From assembly GCF_028737255.1 (NCBI RefSeq), contig NZ_JAQZAN010000002.1:310001-374000 (forward strand): 64,000 nucleotides of DNA, read 5' to 3'. Source of the DNA: Actinomycetospora straminea (lineage in GTDB: Bacteria > Actinomycetota > Actinomycetes > Mycobacteriales > Pseudonocardiaceae). The position numbers and the translations under genes are program-made. Numbering within the stretch: the stretch's first letter is position 1; every line of letters begins with the position of its first letter. Positions 27,569 through 36,941 of this stretch are shown here, piece after piece. The notes under the pieces were generated by a model. The model did no database searches and was not told the origin of the DNA. It was given only the letters and a program-made list of their open reading frames with translations.

Positions 27569-30500
27569 CTAGGCGAGCACGACGACGAGGTCGCCGCCCT
27601 CCACCTGCTGGACCGACCCGATCGCCAGGCGCTCCACCGTCCCGGCCCTCGGCGCGGTGATCGACGCCTCCATCTTCATCGCCTCGATCGTCGCGACGGT
27701 GTCGCCGGCCTCGACGCGGTCGCCCTCGCCGACCTGCAGCGTCACCACGCCCGCGAACGGCGCCGGCACGTGGCCCGGGTCGCTGCGGTCGGCCTTCTCG
27801 GCGGCCTTGACGTCGGTGTCGACGGCGCGGTCGCGCACCGACAGCGGGCGCAGCTGGCCGTTGAGCGACATCAGCACCGTGCGCATGCCGCGCTCGTCGG
27901 GCTCGGAGATCGCCTGCAGCTCGATGAGCAGCTGCACGCCCGTGTCGATGTCGACGGCGTACTCGCGCTCGGACTCCAGGCCGTAGAAGAACTCCTGGCT
28001 GCGCAGCACCGAGGTGTCGCCGTACGAGTGGCGGTGCTCGCGGAAGTCCTTCGTCGGCCCGGGGAAGAGCAGGTCGTTGAGGGTGGCGGCGCGGTCGGAC
28101 TCGAGGCCCTTGCGGTCGTCGTCGGTGAGCTCGGCGAGGCCGGGGCGCTCGGTCCGGCCCTCCAGCGCCCGCGAGCGCAGCGGCTCGGGCCAGCCGCCGG
28201 GCGGGTCGCCGAGCTCGCCGCGCAGGAAGCCGATCACCGAGTCGGGGATGTCGTAGCGCGAGGGTTCCGCCTCGAACGCCGCCGGGTCGACGCCGGCGCC
28301 GACGAAGTGGAGCGCGAGGTCGCCGACGACCTTCGACGACGGCGTGACCTTCACCAGGTGCCCGAGCATCCGGTCGGCGGCCGCGTACGCGTCCTCGACC
28401 TGCTCGAACCGGTCCCCCAGCCCCAGCGCCACGGCCTGCTGGCGCAGGTTCGACAGCTGCCCGCCGGGGATCTCGTGGGTGTAGACGCGCCCGGTCGGCG
28501 ACGCCAGGCCGGCCTCGAACGGCGCGTAGACCTTGCGGACCAGCTCCCAGTACGGCTCGAGGGCGTTGACAGCGTCGAGCGACAGGCCGGTCGGGCGGTC
28601 CGAGTGGTCGGTCGCGGCCACGAGCGCGGACAGCGACGGCTGCGACGTCGTCCCCGCCATCGACGCCACCGCGGCGTCCACCGCGTCCACGCCGGCGTCG
28701 ATCGCCGCGGTCAGCGTCGCGAGCTGGCCGCCCGCGGTGTCGTGGGTGTGCAGGTGCACGGGCAGGTCGAAGCGCTCCCGCAGGGCCGTGACCAGCCGGC
28801 GCGCGGCCGGCGGACGCAGCAGCCCCGCCATGTCCTTGATCGCCAGCACGTGCGCGCCGGCCTCGACGATCTGCTCGGCCAGGCGCAGGTAGTAGTCGAG
28901 CGTGTAGAGCTTCTCCGACGGGTCGTTGAGGTCGCTCGTGTAGCAGAGCGCGACCTCCGCGATCGCCCCGCCGGAAGCCCGCACGGCGTCGATCGCCGGG
29001 CGCATCTGCGCGACGTCGTTGAGCGCGTCGAAGATCCGGAAGATGTCGATGCCGACGCGGGCCGCCTCGGCGACGAAGGCGTCGGTCACCTCCGTCGGGT
29101 AGGGCGTGTAGCCGACGGTGTTGCGCCCGCGCAGCAGCATCTGCAGGCACAGGTTCGGGACGGCCTCGCGCAGGCGGGCGAGGCGCTCCCACGGGTCCTC
29201 GGCGAGGAAGCGCAGCGCCACGTCGTACGTCGCCCCGCCCCAGCACTCGAGCGAGAGCAGCTCCGGGGCGGTGCGTGCGACGTGCGGGGCGATGTCGAGC
29301 AGGTCGCGGGTGCGCACGCGCGTCGCCAGCAGCGACTGGTGGGCGTCGCGGAAGGTCGTGTCGGTGACCGGGACCGTGGTCTGCTTCCGCAGCCACGACG
29401 CGAACCCCTCGGGGCCCAGCTCGGCCAGGCGCCGGCGCGAGCCGTCCGGCGGCGCCGTGGAGAGGTCGACCGCGGGCAGCTTCTCGCGCGGGTCGACCAG
29501 CCGCGGCGGCTCGCCGTAGGGCTTGTTGACGGTGACGTCGGCGAGGTAGCTCATGAGGCGCGTGCCGCGGTCGGCGGGCGCCCGCGCGGAGAGCAGCTCG
29601 GGGTGCTCGGCGATGAAGCTCGTCGTCACCCGGCCCTCGCGGAAGTCCGGCTCGTCGAGCAGGGCCATGAGGAACGGGATGTTGGTGGCGACGCCGCGCA
29701 CCCGGAACTCGGCGAGCGCGCGACGGGCCCGGCGCACCGCGGTGGTGAAGTCGCGCCCGCGGCACGTCACCTTGACCAGCAGCGAGTCGAAGTGCGCGCT
29801 GATCTCCGCGCCGGCGTAGGCCGTCCCGCCGTCGAGGCGCACGCCCGAGCCGGACGCCGAGCGGTAGGCCGAGATCATCCCGATGTCGGGGCGGAACTCG
29901 TTGGCCGGGTCCTCGGTGGTGATGCGGCACTGCACGGCGAACCCGTGCAGGGCGACCGAGTCCTGGGAGAGCTCGAGGTCGGCGAGCGTCTCGCCCGACG
30001 CGATGCGCATCTGGGCGGCCACGAGGTCGACGTCGGCGACCTCCTCGGTGACCGTGTGCTCCACCTGGATGCGCGGGTTCATCTCGATGAAGTGGTGGTG
30101 GCCGTCGGCGTCGAGCAGGAACTCGACGGTGCCCGCGTTGACGTAGCCGATGGCCTCGGCGAAGCGCACCGCGTCCGCGCAGATGCGCTCGCGCAGCTCG
30201 GGCGTCAGGTGCGGCGCGGGGGCGATCTCGACGACCTTCTGGTGACGTCGCTGCACCGAGCAGTCGCGCTCGAAGAGGTGCATGACGTGCTCGTCGCCGT
30301 CGGCGAGGATCTGGACCTCGATGTGGCGCGGGTCGACGACGGCCTGCTCGAGGATGACGGTGGCGTCACCGAACGCGCTGGAGGCCTCGTTCATCGCCGC
30401 CTGCAGGGCGTCGCGCAGCGCGCGGGGCTCCTTGACCAGCCGCATGCCCCGCCCGCCGCCGCCCGCGACGGCCTTGACGAACACCGGGAAGGCCATCGAC

Positions 30501-30946
30501 TCCGACGCCGTCAGCAGCGTCTCGAGGTCGTCGGAGGGGTCCGACGAGTCGAGCACCGGGACGCCGGCCTCGCGGGCGGCGGCGACCGCACGGTGCTTGT
30601 TGCCGGCCATCGCGAGCACCCGCGGGGGCGGCCCGATGAAGGTGATGCCCGCCTGCTCGCACGCGGTGGCGAGCCCCGGGTTCTCCGAGAGGAAGCCGTA
30701 CCCGGGGTACACGGCGTCGGCGCCGGAGCGCCGCGCGGCGCTGATGATCTCCTCGACCGAGAGGTACGCGCGGACGGGGTGCCCGACCTCGCCGATCTGG
30801 TAGGCCTCGTCGGCCTTGAGCCGGTGCTCGGAGTTGCGGTCCTCGTGGGGGAACACGGCCACGGTGGCGGCGCCGAGCTCGTAGGCCGCCCGGAAGGCCC
30901 GGATCGCGATCTCGCCACGATTGGCGACGAGCACCTTGCGGAACAT
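27569..30946 (-). CDS. pyc: Pyruvate carboxylase
   Basis: The 1125-residue single-chain enzyme has an N-terminal biotin carboxylase (FRKVLVANRGEIAIRAFRA, GGGGRGMRLV, EMNPRIQVEHTVTEE; about 1-450), a carboxyltransferase domain (TDTTFRDAHQSLLATR near 535, metal-site HLHTHDTAGG near 735), and a C-terminal biotin carrier with EAMKMEAS, whose lysine is near residue 1091. It makes oxaloacetate from pyruvate for anaplerosis. Length and domain order are complete. The ATG follows GGAGAG. Confidence 0.97.
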   Translation of the reverse strand: MFRKVLVANRGEIAIRAFRAAYELGAATVAVFPHEDRNSEHRLKADEAYQIGEVGHPVRAYLSVEEIISAARRSGADAVYPGYGFLSENPGLATACEQAGITFIGPPPRVLAMAGNKHRAVAAAREAGVPVLDSSDPSDDLETLLTASESMAFPVFVKAVAGGGGRGMRLVKEPRALRDALQAAMNEASSAFGDATVILEQAVVDPRHIEVQILADGDEHVMHLFERDCSVQRRHQKVVEIAPAPHLTPELRERICADAVRFAEAIGYVNAGTVEFLLDADGHHHFIEMNPRIQVEHTVTEEVADVDLVAAQMRIASGETLADLELSQDSVALHGFAVQCRITTEDPANEFRPDIGMISAYRSASGSGVRLDGGTAYAGAEISAHFDSLLVKVTCRGRDFTTAVRRARRALAEFRVRGVATNIPFLMALLDEPDFREGRVTTSFIAEHPELLSARAPADRGTRLMSYLADVTVNKPYGEPPRLVDPREKLPAVDLSTAPPDGSRRRLAELGPEGFASWLRKQTTVPVTDTTFRDAHQSLLATRVRTRDLLDIAPHVARTAPELLSLECWGGATYDVALRFLAEDPWERLARLREAVPNLCLQMLLRGRNTVGYTPYPTEVTDAFVAEAARVGIDIFRIFDALNDVAQMRPAIDAVRASGGAIAEVALCYTSDLNDPSEKLYTLDYYLRLAEQIVEAGAHVLAIKDMAGLLRPPAARRLVTALRERFDLPVHLHTHDTAGGQLATLTAAIDAGVDAVDAAVASMAGTTSQPSLSALVAATDHSDRPTGLSLDAVNALEPYWELVRKVYAPFEAGLASPTGRVYTHEIPGGQLSNLRQQAVALGLGDRFEQVEDAYAAADRMLGHLVKVTPSSKVVGDLALHFVGAGVDPAAFEAEPSRYDIPDSVIGFLRGELGDPPGGWPEPLRSRALEGRTERPGLAELTDDDRKGLESDRAATLNDLLFPGPTKDFREHRHSYGDTSVLRSQEFFYGLESEREYAVDIDTGVQLLIELQAISEPDERGMRTVLMSLNGQLRPLSVRDRAVDTDVKAAEKADRSDPGHVPAPFAGVVTLQVGEGDRVEAGDTVATIEAMKMEASITAPRAGTVERLAIGSVQQVEGGDLVVVLA

Positions 30947-31089
30947 CTCTCCGACACACCCCTCCCACCGGCACCACCCGGCATCCGGGTCGGCGGAGGC
31001 TATCGCGACCGGGCCGTCCCGTGAGGGCGACGTGTGTCATGGCGGTGCGGTATCAAGGAGGGGCGAGCAGACCCCCGGAGGAGGACATC

Positions 31090-31815
31090 GTGGACCGACC
31101 CCGACGTTCCGCCGCCCCGTGGCTGTTCGGCCTCGCCGCGCTGCTCACGCTGCTCTCGCCCGTGGTCTTCCTCGCCGTGTGGGTCGCGGCGGGCGACATC
31201 GAGGGTGTGGGCGTGGCCCTCCTCGCCGCGGTCGTCGACCTCTTCCTCGCCGCCGTCGCCGCGGTCACCGCCACCGTCCTCGCCGTCCGCCGGGGCGTCA
31301 CCCGCGTGCGCACGGTGGTGCACGGTCACCCCCAGGGTCGCGTCGGGCGCATGGCCGAGCACGACGCCGCGCGCTGGCACCTCGCCCGCGACCGGTTCGC
31401 CACGCTCCAGGCCGAGTACGCCGCGTTCGAGGCCGACCCGCGCGCCGTCGCCGCCCGCCCGGCGCTCGCCGACGTCACCGTCCCGGCCACCGCCCGCTTC
31501 GTGCAGGCGATGGGCGACGCCGAGTTCCTCGCCACCGAGACCGAGCCCGCCGGGCCCCGCCGCGCCGAGTTCGCCGCCGCCGTCGACCGTGCCGAGACCG
31601 CGTGGCAGGACGCCCAGCGCGTCGCCGAGGGTCTGGCCCAGTCACGGCACGAGGCCCCGCCGGCCCGCGAGACCCGCGCCGTCGACCCCGCTCCCCCGCG
31701 CAGCGTCGGGACAGGGGCCCCGCCGCCCGGGTCGGAGTACACCCAGGCCGCCGACGCCGTCCGCCGCGCCGCCGTCCGCGGGGCGCGCGACCTGCGCGAT
31801 CGCCTGCGCGCCTGA
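31090..31815 (+). CDS. Hypothetical membrane protein
   Basis: From a GTG preceded by GGAGGAGG the protein has 241 residues. Two hydrophobic segments (about 10-33 and 42-68) form a membrane hairpin, followed by a 170-residue soluble, Ala/Arg/Glu-rich helical domain that includes GRMAEHDAARWHLARDRFATLQAEYAAFE. The tail contains Pro-rich linker and a final helix. Topology suggests a cytoplasmic C-terminal domain. I do not recognise a family. It is divergent from pyc and convergent with the hydrolase gene. Confidence 0.7.
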   Translation: MDRPRRSAAPWLFGLAALLTLLSPVVFLAVWVAAGDIEGVGVALLAAVVDLFLAAVAAVTATVLAVRRGVTRVRTVVHGHPQGRVGRMAEHDAARWHLARDRFATLQAEYAAFEADPRAVAARPALADVTVPATARFVQAMGDAEFLATETEPAGPRRAEFAAAVDRAETAWQDAQRVAEGLAQSRHEAPPARETRAVDPAPPRSVGTGAPPPGSEYTQAADAVRRAAVRGARDLRDRLRA

Positions 31816-31871
31816 GGATCCTGCAGCGAACGGGTATCTCGCTGCTTCTACGCGCACGAAAGCCCCGTTGA

Positions 31872-32774
31872 TCACCGAGCCTCGGCCCGGACGGCGTCCG
31901 CGAACGCCGCCGGCTGCTCGACCAGCACGTAGTGCCCCGCCCCCGGCACGACGACCACGCGCCGGTCGGGGCGCAGCGCCGTCACCGTGGCGGCGCTGAG
32001 GTCCGGGACCCCGCCCGCGACGACGAGCACGGGCATCGCCAGCGGCCGCGGGTCGGCGCGCTGGGCGTCCGCGTCCCGGTCGAGCGCCCGGTAGCGACCC
32101 ATCGCCGCGTCGAGGCGCCCGGGCGGGGCGTAGGCGGCGACGGCCTCGTCGAGCGGGAAGGCCGGCGAGCCGGTGAAGGCCGCGAGGAACTCCCGGAGCC
32201 GCGGGCGTTCGGCGGCCTCCACCGCGCCGGGCGGGGCGTCACCGAAGGTCCTCAGGTGCGGCGGCCCGAGCTCCGCGAGCCCGTATCCCGGGACGCCGCC
32301 GCCCGAGATCACGAGGCGCGCCACGTGCTCGGGGCGGGCGCGCGCCCAGGCGACGGCGGTCATCGCGCCCAGGTCGTGGCCGACGACCGTCGCCGGGGGC
32401 AGGCCCAGGGCGTCCGCCAGGTCGGTGAGGTCGGTGGCGAGGTCCGTGGCCGCGTAGGCGTCGGTGCCGGGCGGGGCGAAGCGCGAGCAGCCGGCCCCGC
32501 GCAGGTCGGGGACGACGACGCGGTGGTCGGCGGCCAGGTCGGCGGCGACGGCGCGCCAGGTCGCCGACGTCTCCGGGAAGCCGTGCAGCAGCACGACGGC
32601 CGGGGCGCCCGGCGGGCCCGCGAGGGTCACGTGCAGGCGCGTGCCGGCCGTGTCGACGTCCCGCGTCGTCCCGCCGGCCACGATCGGCGCACACGGATCG
32701 GGACCGCTCGGCGCCCCACACGCGCTCAGCGGCACCCCGAGCACCAGCAGTACGGCCACCACGACGCGCGCCAC
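31872..32774 (-). CDS. Alpha/beta hydrolase lipoprotein, epoxide-hydrolase-like
   Basis: The 300-residue protein has a signal peptide with lipobox LSAC near residue 18, then an alpha/beta-hydrolase fold: oxyanion HGFPETSATW, VPDLRGAGCS, nucleophile elbow GHDLGAMTA (Asp nucleophile, as in epoxide hydrolases and dehalogenases), and a C-terminal GAGHYVLVEQP with the catalytic histidine. It should be anchored outside the membrane, unusual for this branch, which is mostly cytoplasmic. The GTG at 32774 is chosen for the signal peptide; no good ribosome site is visible. Substrate unknown. Confidence 0.8.
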   Translation of the reverse strand: MARVVVAVLLVLGVPLSACGAPSGPDPCAPIVAGGTTRDVDTAGTRLHVTLAGPPGAPAVVLLHGFPETSATWRAVAADLAADHRVVVPDLRGAGCSRFAPPGTDAYAATDLATDLTDLADALGLPPATVVGHDLGAMTAVAWARARPEHVARLVISGGGVPGYGLAELGPPHLRTFGDAPPGAVEAAERPRLREFLAAFTGSPAFPLDEAVAAYAPPGRLDAAMGRYRALDRDADAQRADPRPLAMPVLVVAGGVPDLSAATVTALRPDRRVVVVPGAGHYVLVEQPAAFADAVRAEAR

Positions 32775-32909
32775 TCGCGCAGGGTGACCGGTCGGCGCGC
32801 GAGAACGACCGATCGGCCGCGCCGGGGGATGTTTGTCACGACCCCAGTCGGGCATCCGCACCGTACGAGACCAGGTGGGTGGGAGCTGGGGAGCCTCCGG
32901 CCACCGTAT

Positions 32910-32946
32910 GGTCCGGGCCCGTCGTTCGGGGCGACGGGCCCGGACC
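32910..32946 (-). terminator. Terminator hairpin downstream of the NlpC/P60 gene
   Basis: Perfect 15-bp arms (ggtccgggcccgtcg and complement) surround a 7-nt loop, beginning 27 nt after the stop codon of the minus-strand gene at 32974. On the plus strand it is followed by a pyrimidine run (ttcctct). Confidence 0.7.
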
Positions 32947-32973
32947 TTCCTCTACGTCACGGCCGGGCGCCGG

Positions 32974-33891
32974 TCAGAGGACGCGCCGCACCGTGTTGAC
33001 GTCGTCCAGGCGCCGCTCGACCTCGGAGATCTTCACGTCGGAGCCCGTGCGGGGAGCCTCGATCATCTTGCCGCCGCCGATGTAGATGCCGGCGTGGCTG
33101 ACGGGCTCGTTGAAGAAGATCAGGTCGCCGGGCCGCATGCTGTCGACGCTGACCTCCTGACCCTCCTGCGCCTGGGCGCGCGAGGTGCGCGGCAGCTCGA
33201 CGCCGGCCTTCTCGTACGCGAACTGGATCAGCCCGGAGCAGTCGAAGCCGTCCGGGGTCGTGCCGCCCCAGACGTAGGGCACGCCCAGCTGGGCGCGCGC
33301 CGACGAGATGGCCTGCTGCGCGGCCGAGGAGCCGGCGGACGAGGACGCCTGCTCGCGGCTCTCGGACGACTCGCTGCTGCGCGCCGACTGTCGCTCGGTC
33401 TCCTGCGAGTTGGCCGCCGCACGCGAGGTCGGCGAGTCGTGCTTGATCGACGGGGCCGCGGCCGCCGCCGGGCTGACGACCGGCAGGACCGAGGAGGTCG
33501 CGGCGTCCGAGCTGTGCCCGGGCGACACGGCGGGCGCGGCCGGGGCGACGGCGAGGGCCGCCGAGGCCAGCTCGGGGGCGGCGGCGACCTCGCCGGTGGC
33601 CGGCGGCTCCTCGTCGCCCAGGAGGCCGTGCGTGACCATCCCGCCGGCGGTCGCGACGGCGCCGAGGGCGGCCAGCGAGAGGCCGGCGGTGCGCGCGGCC
33701 CGCGAGACGGGGCTGCTCGCCGAGCCGTGGGCGCGGCCGGTGGGGCGGCCGTGACGGCCGTGGGCGGAGCGGGAACGACGGTCGGCGGGGACGACGCCCA
33801 TCGAGCCGGTCGTCGCGTCCTCGGGAGCGCGGTGGCGTCCGGCGGGACGCGGCGCGGCACCCTCGGCGATCTCGGGCAGCACAGCCGTCAT
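32974..33891 (-). CDS. NlpC/P60 family peptidoglycan hydrolase
   Basis: The 305-residue protein ends in an NlpC/P60 domain (about 195-305): LGVPYVWGGTTPDGFDCSGL with the catalytic cysteine, RPGDLIFF, and VSHAGIYIGGGKMIEAP with the catalytic histidine. It cleaves peptide crosslinks or stems in peptidoglycan. The N-terminus has an Arg/His-rich cytoplasmic stretch of about 65 residues, one membrane segment (LSLAALGAVATAGGMVTHGLL), and a Ser/Ala/Glu-rich linker. The ATG follows GAGGAG. A 400-bp leader with candidate MtrA sites lies upstream, which fits RipA-like control of cell-wall hydrolases. Confidence 0.9.
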   Translation of the reverse strand: MTAVLPEIAEGAAPRPAGRHRAPEDATTGSMGVVPADRRSRSAHGRHGRPTGRAHGSASSPVSRAARTAGLSLAALGAVATAGGMVTHGLLGDEEPPATGEVAAAPELASAALAVAPAAPAVSPGHSSDAATSSVLPVVSPAAAAAPSIKHDSPTSRAAANSQETERQSARSSESSESREQASSSAGSSAAQQAISSARAQLGVPYVWGGTTPDGFDCSGLIQFAYEKAGVELPRTSRAQAQEGQEVSVDSMRPGDLIFFNEPVSHAGIYIGGGKMIEAPRTGSDVKISEVERRLDDVNTVRRVL

Positions 33892-34103
33892 GCGATCTCC
33901 TCGCCCGCCGGGCGGCGCTCGCCGGACTCTCGGCCGCGGGGACGGCCGGGGTCCGCGGACGGCGGGCCGCTGGGGAGCTGCGGCTCGACGTCGGTCACCC
34001 GCCCCGTCCTGGGAGGTCGTGCGCTCCGGGGAGGCCGCCGGACGGGGAGTCGGACGAAGCGGCCGAGCGCGCCGCCACGCTGATGCCTGGCGACCACCGA
34101 AAC

Positions 34104-34120
34104 GTAACCGATCCGTGACC
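34104..34120. promoter_or_regulatory. Candidate MtrA-type direct repeat
   Basis: GTAACC and GTGACC are separated by five bases (11-bp period), the arrangement of direct repeats bound by the actinobacterial response regulator MtrA. It lies about 215 bp upstream of the NlpC/P60 start. Confidence 0.4.
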
Positions 34121-34140
34121 CCCACTGGCCACGCCACGCC

Positions 34141-34149
34141 GTCACAGCG
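34141..34149 (+). promoter_or_regulatory. GTCACAGCG element, MtrA-like motif
   Basis: The 9-mer is identical to the motif described for mycobacterial MtrA targets. On the minus strand GTGAGCGCG occurs twice 21 bp apart in the following 30 bp, so the element lies in a repeat cluster. Nearby genes include a cell-wall hydrolase, the typical MtrA target class. Confidence 0.35.
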
Positions 34150-34288
34150 CGCTCACCGGTCATTGCACCGCGCTCACTGGTGCGGACGGTCGATCCGGGA
34201 CCGCTCGGCGCTGGACTGACCCGATCCGGTGACGACGAGCGGGCGTGCTCACGCCTCGTCGCCGTCCTGCGGCCGGACGAGCCGGTGC

Positions 34289-36544
34289 CTACAGCCGATC
34301 GAGGAACGCGGCCTCGGCCTCGCCGACCACCGACCGCACGAGTCCGGCCAGTCCCGGGTGACGGGCGAGCGAGGGGTCGTCGGCGACCACCGCGCGCGCC
34401 TCCTCGCGGGCCTCGGCCACGAGGTCGCCGTGCTTGAGCACCGAGAGCATGTGCAGGCCCGAGCGGCGCCCCGACTGCTCGGCGCCGAGGACGTCGCCCT
34501 CGTCGCGCACCTCGAGGTCGATGCGCGAGACCTCGAACCCGTCGGGGGTGGCCGCCAGCCGCTCGAGGCGCTGGAGGGCGGGCGAGCCCTCCGCGGCCTC
34601 GGTGACGAGCAGGCACGACGACGCCGCCACCCCGCGTCCCACGCGCCCGCGCAGCTGGTGGAGCTGGGAGACACCGAACCGGTCGGCGTCCATGATGATC
34701 ATCATCGTGGCGTTCGGGACGTCGACACCCACCTCGATCACCGTGGTGGCCACGAGCACGTCGACCCGGCCGTCCGAGAACGCCCGCATGACGGCGTCCT
34801 TCTCGTCGGTGGGCATGCGGCCGTGGAGGATCTCGAGCCGCAGCCCGGCGAGCGGGCCCTCGGCGAGCATCGGCCCGACGTCGGTGACCGCGAGCGGCGG
34901 GCGGGCCTCGGGCTCGGCCTCCGGGCCGGTCTCCAGCTCGCGCAGGATGCCGCCGTCCCAGTCGTCGTCGGCGTCGGCCTCGGGATCGAGCAGGTCGTCC
35001 GGGCGGGACGGCGTCTCGGGCTCGCCCGGCTCGCCGCCCTCCTCGCCGATCCGCGGGCACACGACGTAGGCCTGGTGGCCCGCGGCGACCTCCTCGCGCA
35101 CCCGCTCCCACGCCCGCTCGAGCCACCGGGGCTTGACGCCCGCCGGCACGGCCGTGGTGGCGACGGGCTGGCGGCCCTGCGGCAGCTCGTCGAGCACCGA
35201 CGTGTCGAGGTCGCCGTAGAGGGTCAGCGCCACCGTGCGCGGGATCGGCGTCGCCGTCATGACGAGCACGTGCGGCGTCGTCGGGCCCGGCCGCGAGCGC
35301 AGCTCGTCGCGCTGGTGGACCCCGAAGCGGTGCTGCTCGTCGACGACCACCAGCCCGAGGTCGGCGAAGCCCACCCCCTGCTGGATCACCGCGTGGGTGC
35401 CGACGACGATCCCCGCCGCCCCCGACTGGGCGTCGAGCAGCGCCTCGCGCCGGGCCTTCGCGCCCAGCGAGCCGGTGAGCAGGGTGACGCGGGTGGCGTG
35501 CTCGGGGTCGGCGTCCAGCTCGCCCGCGCGACCCAGCGGCCCGAGCATCGCCTGCAGCGAGCGGGCGTGCTGCGCGGCGAGCACCTCGGTGGGCGCGAGC
35601 AGCACCGCCTGCCGGCCGGCGTCCACCACCTGGAGCATCGCCCGCAGCGCCACGACCGTCTTGCCCGAGCCGACGTCGCCCTGCAGCAGGCGGTTGAGCG
35701 GGTCCTCGCCGGCGAGCACCTCGGCCAGCGACTCCCCCACCGAGCGCTGGGCCCCGGTGAGCGCGAAGGGCAGGCGCGCGTCGAACGCCGCGGCGAGCCC
35801 GTCGTCGCGCCGCGGGCAGGCGGGGGCGGGCCGGGTGGTGGCGCTCGCGCGCCGCCCCGCCATCGCGAGCTGCAGGCCGAACGCCTCGTCCCACACGAGG
35901 CGGCGCCGAGCCGCGCGCTGCTCCTCGCGGGTGTCGGGCAGGTGGACCCGGCGCAGCGCATCGCCGAGGGACGCGAGCCCGTGGGCGGCGCGCAGGGTCT
36001 CGGGCAGGGGGTCCTCGGGCTCGTCGAGCAGGTCGAGCACCTGGCGCACCGCCATCATGATCACCCAGGACCGCAGCTTGCGCGTCGCCGGGTAGATCGG
36101 GATGAGGCCCGGCAGCTGCGCCTCGGCCCCCGCGTTGAGCACGATGAACTCCGGCGCCGCCAGCTGCCAGCCGCCGCGGTAGCGGCTCAGGTCGCCGGAG
36201 AACAGGGCCCGCGTGCCGACGGAGAGGTCGCGCTCGCGGTACGGCTGGTTGAAGAACGTGCAGGTGAAGTGCTGGGCGCCGACCGCCACCGACGCCTCGA
36301 CGATGTGGCCCTTGCGGTGGCGCATCCGCCGGCCCGCGACCTTCTCGACGGTGCCCAGCAAGGTCACGTGCTCGCCGGGGCGGAACCGCTGGTCCTCGCG
36401 CTCCGAGGCGTGGGTGACCGTGGCGTGCTCGATGTACTTGCGCGGGTAGTGGCGCAGCAGGTCGCCCACCGTCTCCAGCTCGAGCTGGCGGGCGAGCGGC
36501 CGCGCGGTCTTGTCGCCCAGGGCCGTGCGCAGCGACGTGTCCAT
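34289..36544 (-). CDS. recG: ATP-dependent DNA helicase RecG
   Basis: The 751-residue protein has the N-terminal wedge OB domain (GEHVTLLGTVEKV, about 60-150), helicase motif I GDVGSGKTVVAL near residue 275, DEQHRFG (motif II) near 380, TATPIPRT, and C-terminal motifs HGRMPTDEKDAVM, VATTVIEVGVDVPNAT and QLHQLRGRVGRG. RecG reverses stalled replication forks and migrates Holliday junctions. An acidic insertion of about 50 residues (EEGGEPGEPETPSRPDDLL) interrupts helicase domain 2. The ATG at 36544 is chosen by homology. The DAK/FakA-like gene often next to recG is missing. Confidence 0.95.
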   Translation of the reverse strand: MDTSLRTALGDKTARPLARQLELETVGDLLRHYPRKYIEHATVTHASEREDQRFRPGEHVTLLGTVEKVAGRRMRHRKGHIVEASVAVGAQHFTCTFFNQPYRERDLSVGTRALFSGDLSRYRGGWQLAAPEFIVLNAGAEAQLPGLIPIYPATRKLRSWVIMMAVRQVLDLLDEPEDPLPETLRAAHGLASLGDALRRVHLPDTREEQRAARRRLVWDEAFGLQLAMAGRRASATTRPAPACPRRDDGLAAAFDARLPFALTGAQRSVGESLAEVLAGEDPLNRLLQGDVGSGKTVVALRAMLQVVDAGRQAVLLAPTEVLAAQHARSLQAMLGPLGRAGELDADPEHATRVTLLTGSLGAKARREALLDAQSGAAGIVVGTHAVIQQGVGFADLGLVVVDEQHRFGVHQRDELRSRPGPTTPHVLVMTATPIPRTVALTLYGDLDTSVLDELPQGRQPVATTAVPAGVKPRWLERAWERVREEVAAGHQAYVVCPRIGEEGGEPGEPETPSRPDDLLDPEADADDDWDGGILRELETGPEAEPEARPPLAVTDVGPMLAEGPLAGLRLEILHGRMPTDEKDAVMRAFSDGRVDVLVATTVIEVGVDVPNATMMIIMDADRFGVSQLHQLRGRVGRGVAASSCLLVTEAAEGSPALQRLERLAATPDGFEVSRIDLEVRDEGDVLGAEQSGRRSGLHMLSVLKHGDLVAEAREEARAVVADDPSLARHPGLAGLVRSVVGEAEAAFLDRL

Positions 36545-36729
36545 CCCGACCACACCGACGAGGATGTCATCCCGGTCCGACAGCGACGGCGCGCGGCGCG
36601 GCCGACGATCTGCGGCGGACCCCGGCGGCCGGGCGCGGTGCGGGACTCGGTTACGCTGGTCGGGAGTGCGCACCACCGTCCGGTGTCCGTGCGCCTGCGT
36701 AGATCACCAGCGTGTCGAGGAGTTCAGCC

Positions 36730-36918
36730 GTGAGTGCCGTCTGTGACGTGTGCGCGAAGGGCCCCGGGTTCGGGAAGTCGGTGTCGCACTCGCACGTGCG
36801 CACGAACCGCCGTTGGAACCCGAACGTCCAGGTCGTCCACACCCGCCTGGCCAACGGCAACCGCAAGCGCATGAACGTCTGCACCTCGTGCCTCAAGGCC
36901 GGCAAGATCGCGCGCTGA
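36730..36918 (+). CDS. rpmB: 50S ribosomal protein L28
   Basis: The 62-residue protein reads [20 protein letters not shown], followed by [10 protein letters not shown] and the [10 protein letters not shown] end, so the four zinc-type cysteines (CxxC near each end) are kept. The GTG follows GAGGAG. A TACGCT hexamer about 75 bp upstream is a possible -10. It is divergent from recG. Confidence 0.95.
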   Translation: MSAVCDVCAKGPGFGKSVSHSHVRTNRRWNPNVQVVHTRLANGNRKRMNVCTSCLKAGKIAR

Positions 36919-36941
36919 GCGCGTCCGCTCGCTGAGCCGGC

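Larger units (their letters stand above)
33892..34288 (-). other. Long leader/intergenic region of the NlpC/P60 gene
   Basis: No gene is supported in these 397 bp between the hydrolase start and the recG stop. The hydrolase-proximal half is very GC-rich and able to fold, and the distal half is less GC-rich and holds GTnAC-type and GTCACAGCG elements. It probably contains the hydrolase promoter and a long 5' untranslated region. Confidence 0.5.

Noticed and set aside
33892-34140. c-di-AMP (ydaO) riboswitch in the NlpC/P60 leader
   Set aside because: Position and gene class fit, and fragments such as GGCGGGTGACC and CCGCAGCTCC are suggestive, but I could not align the conserved cores. A covariance-model search would decide.
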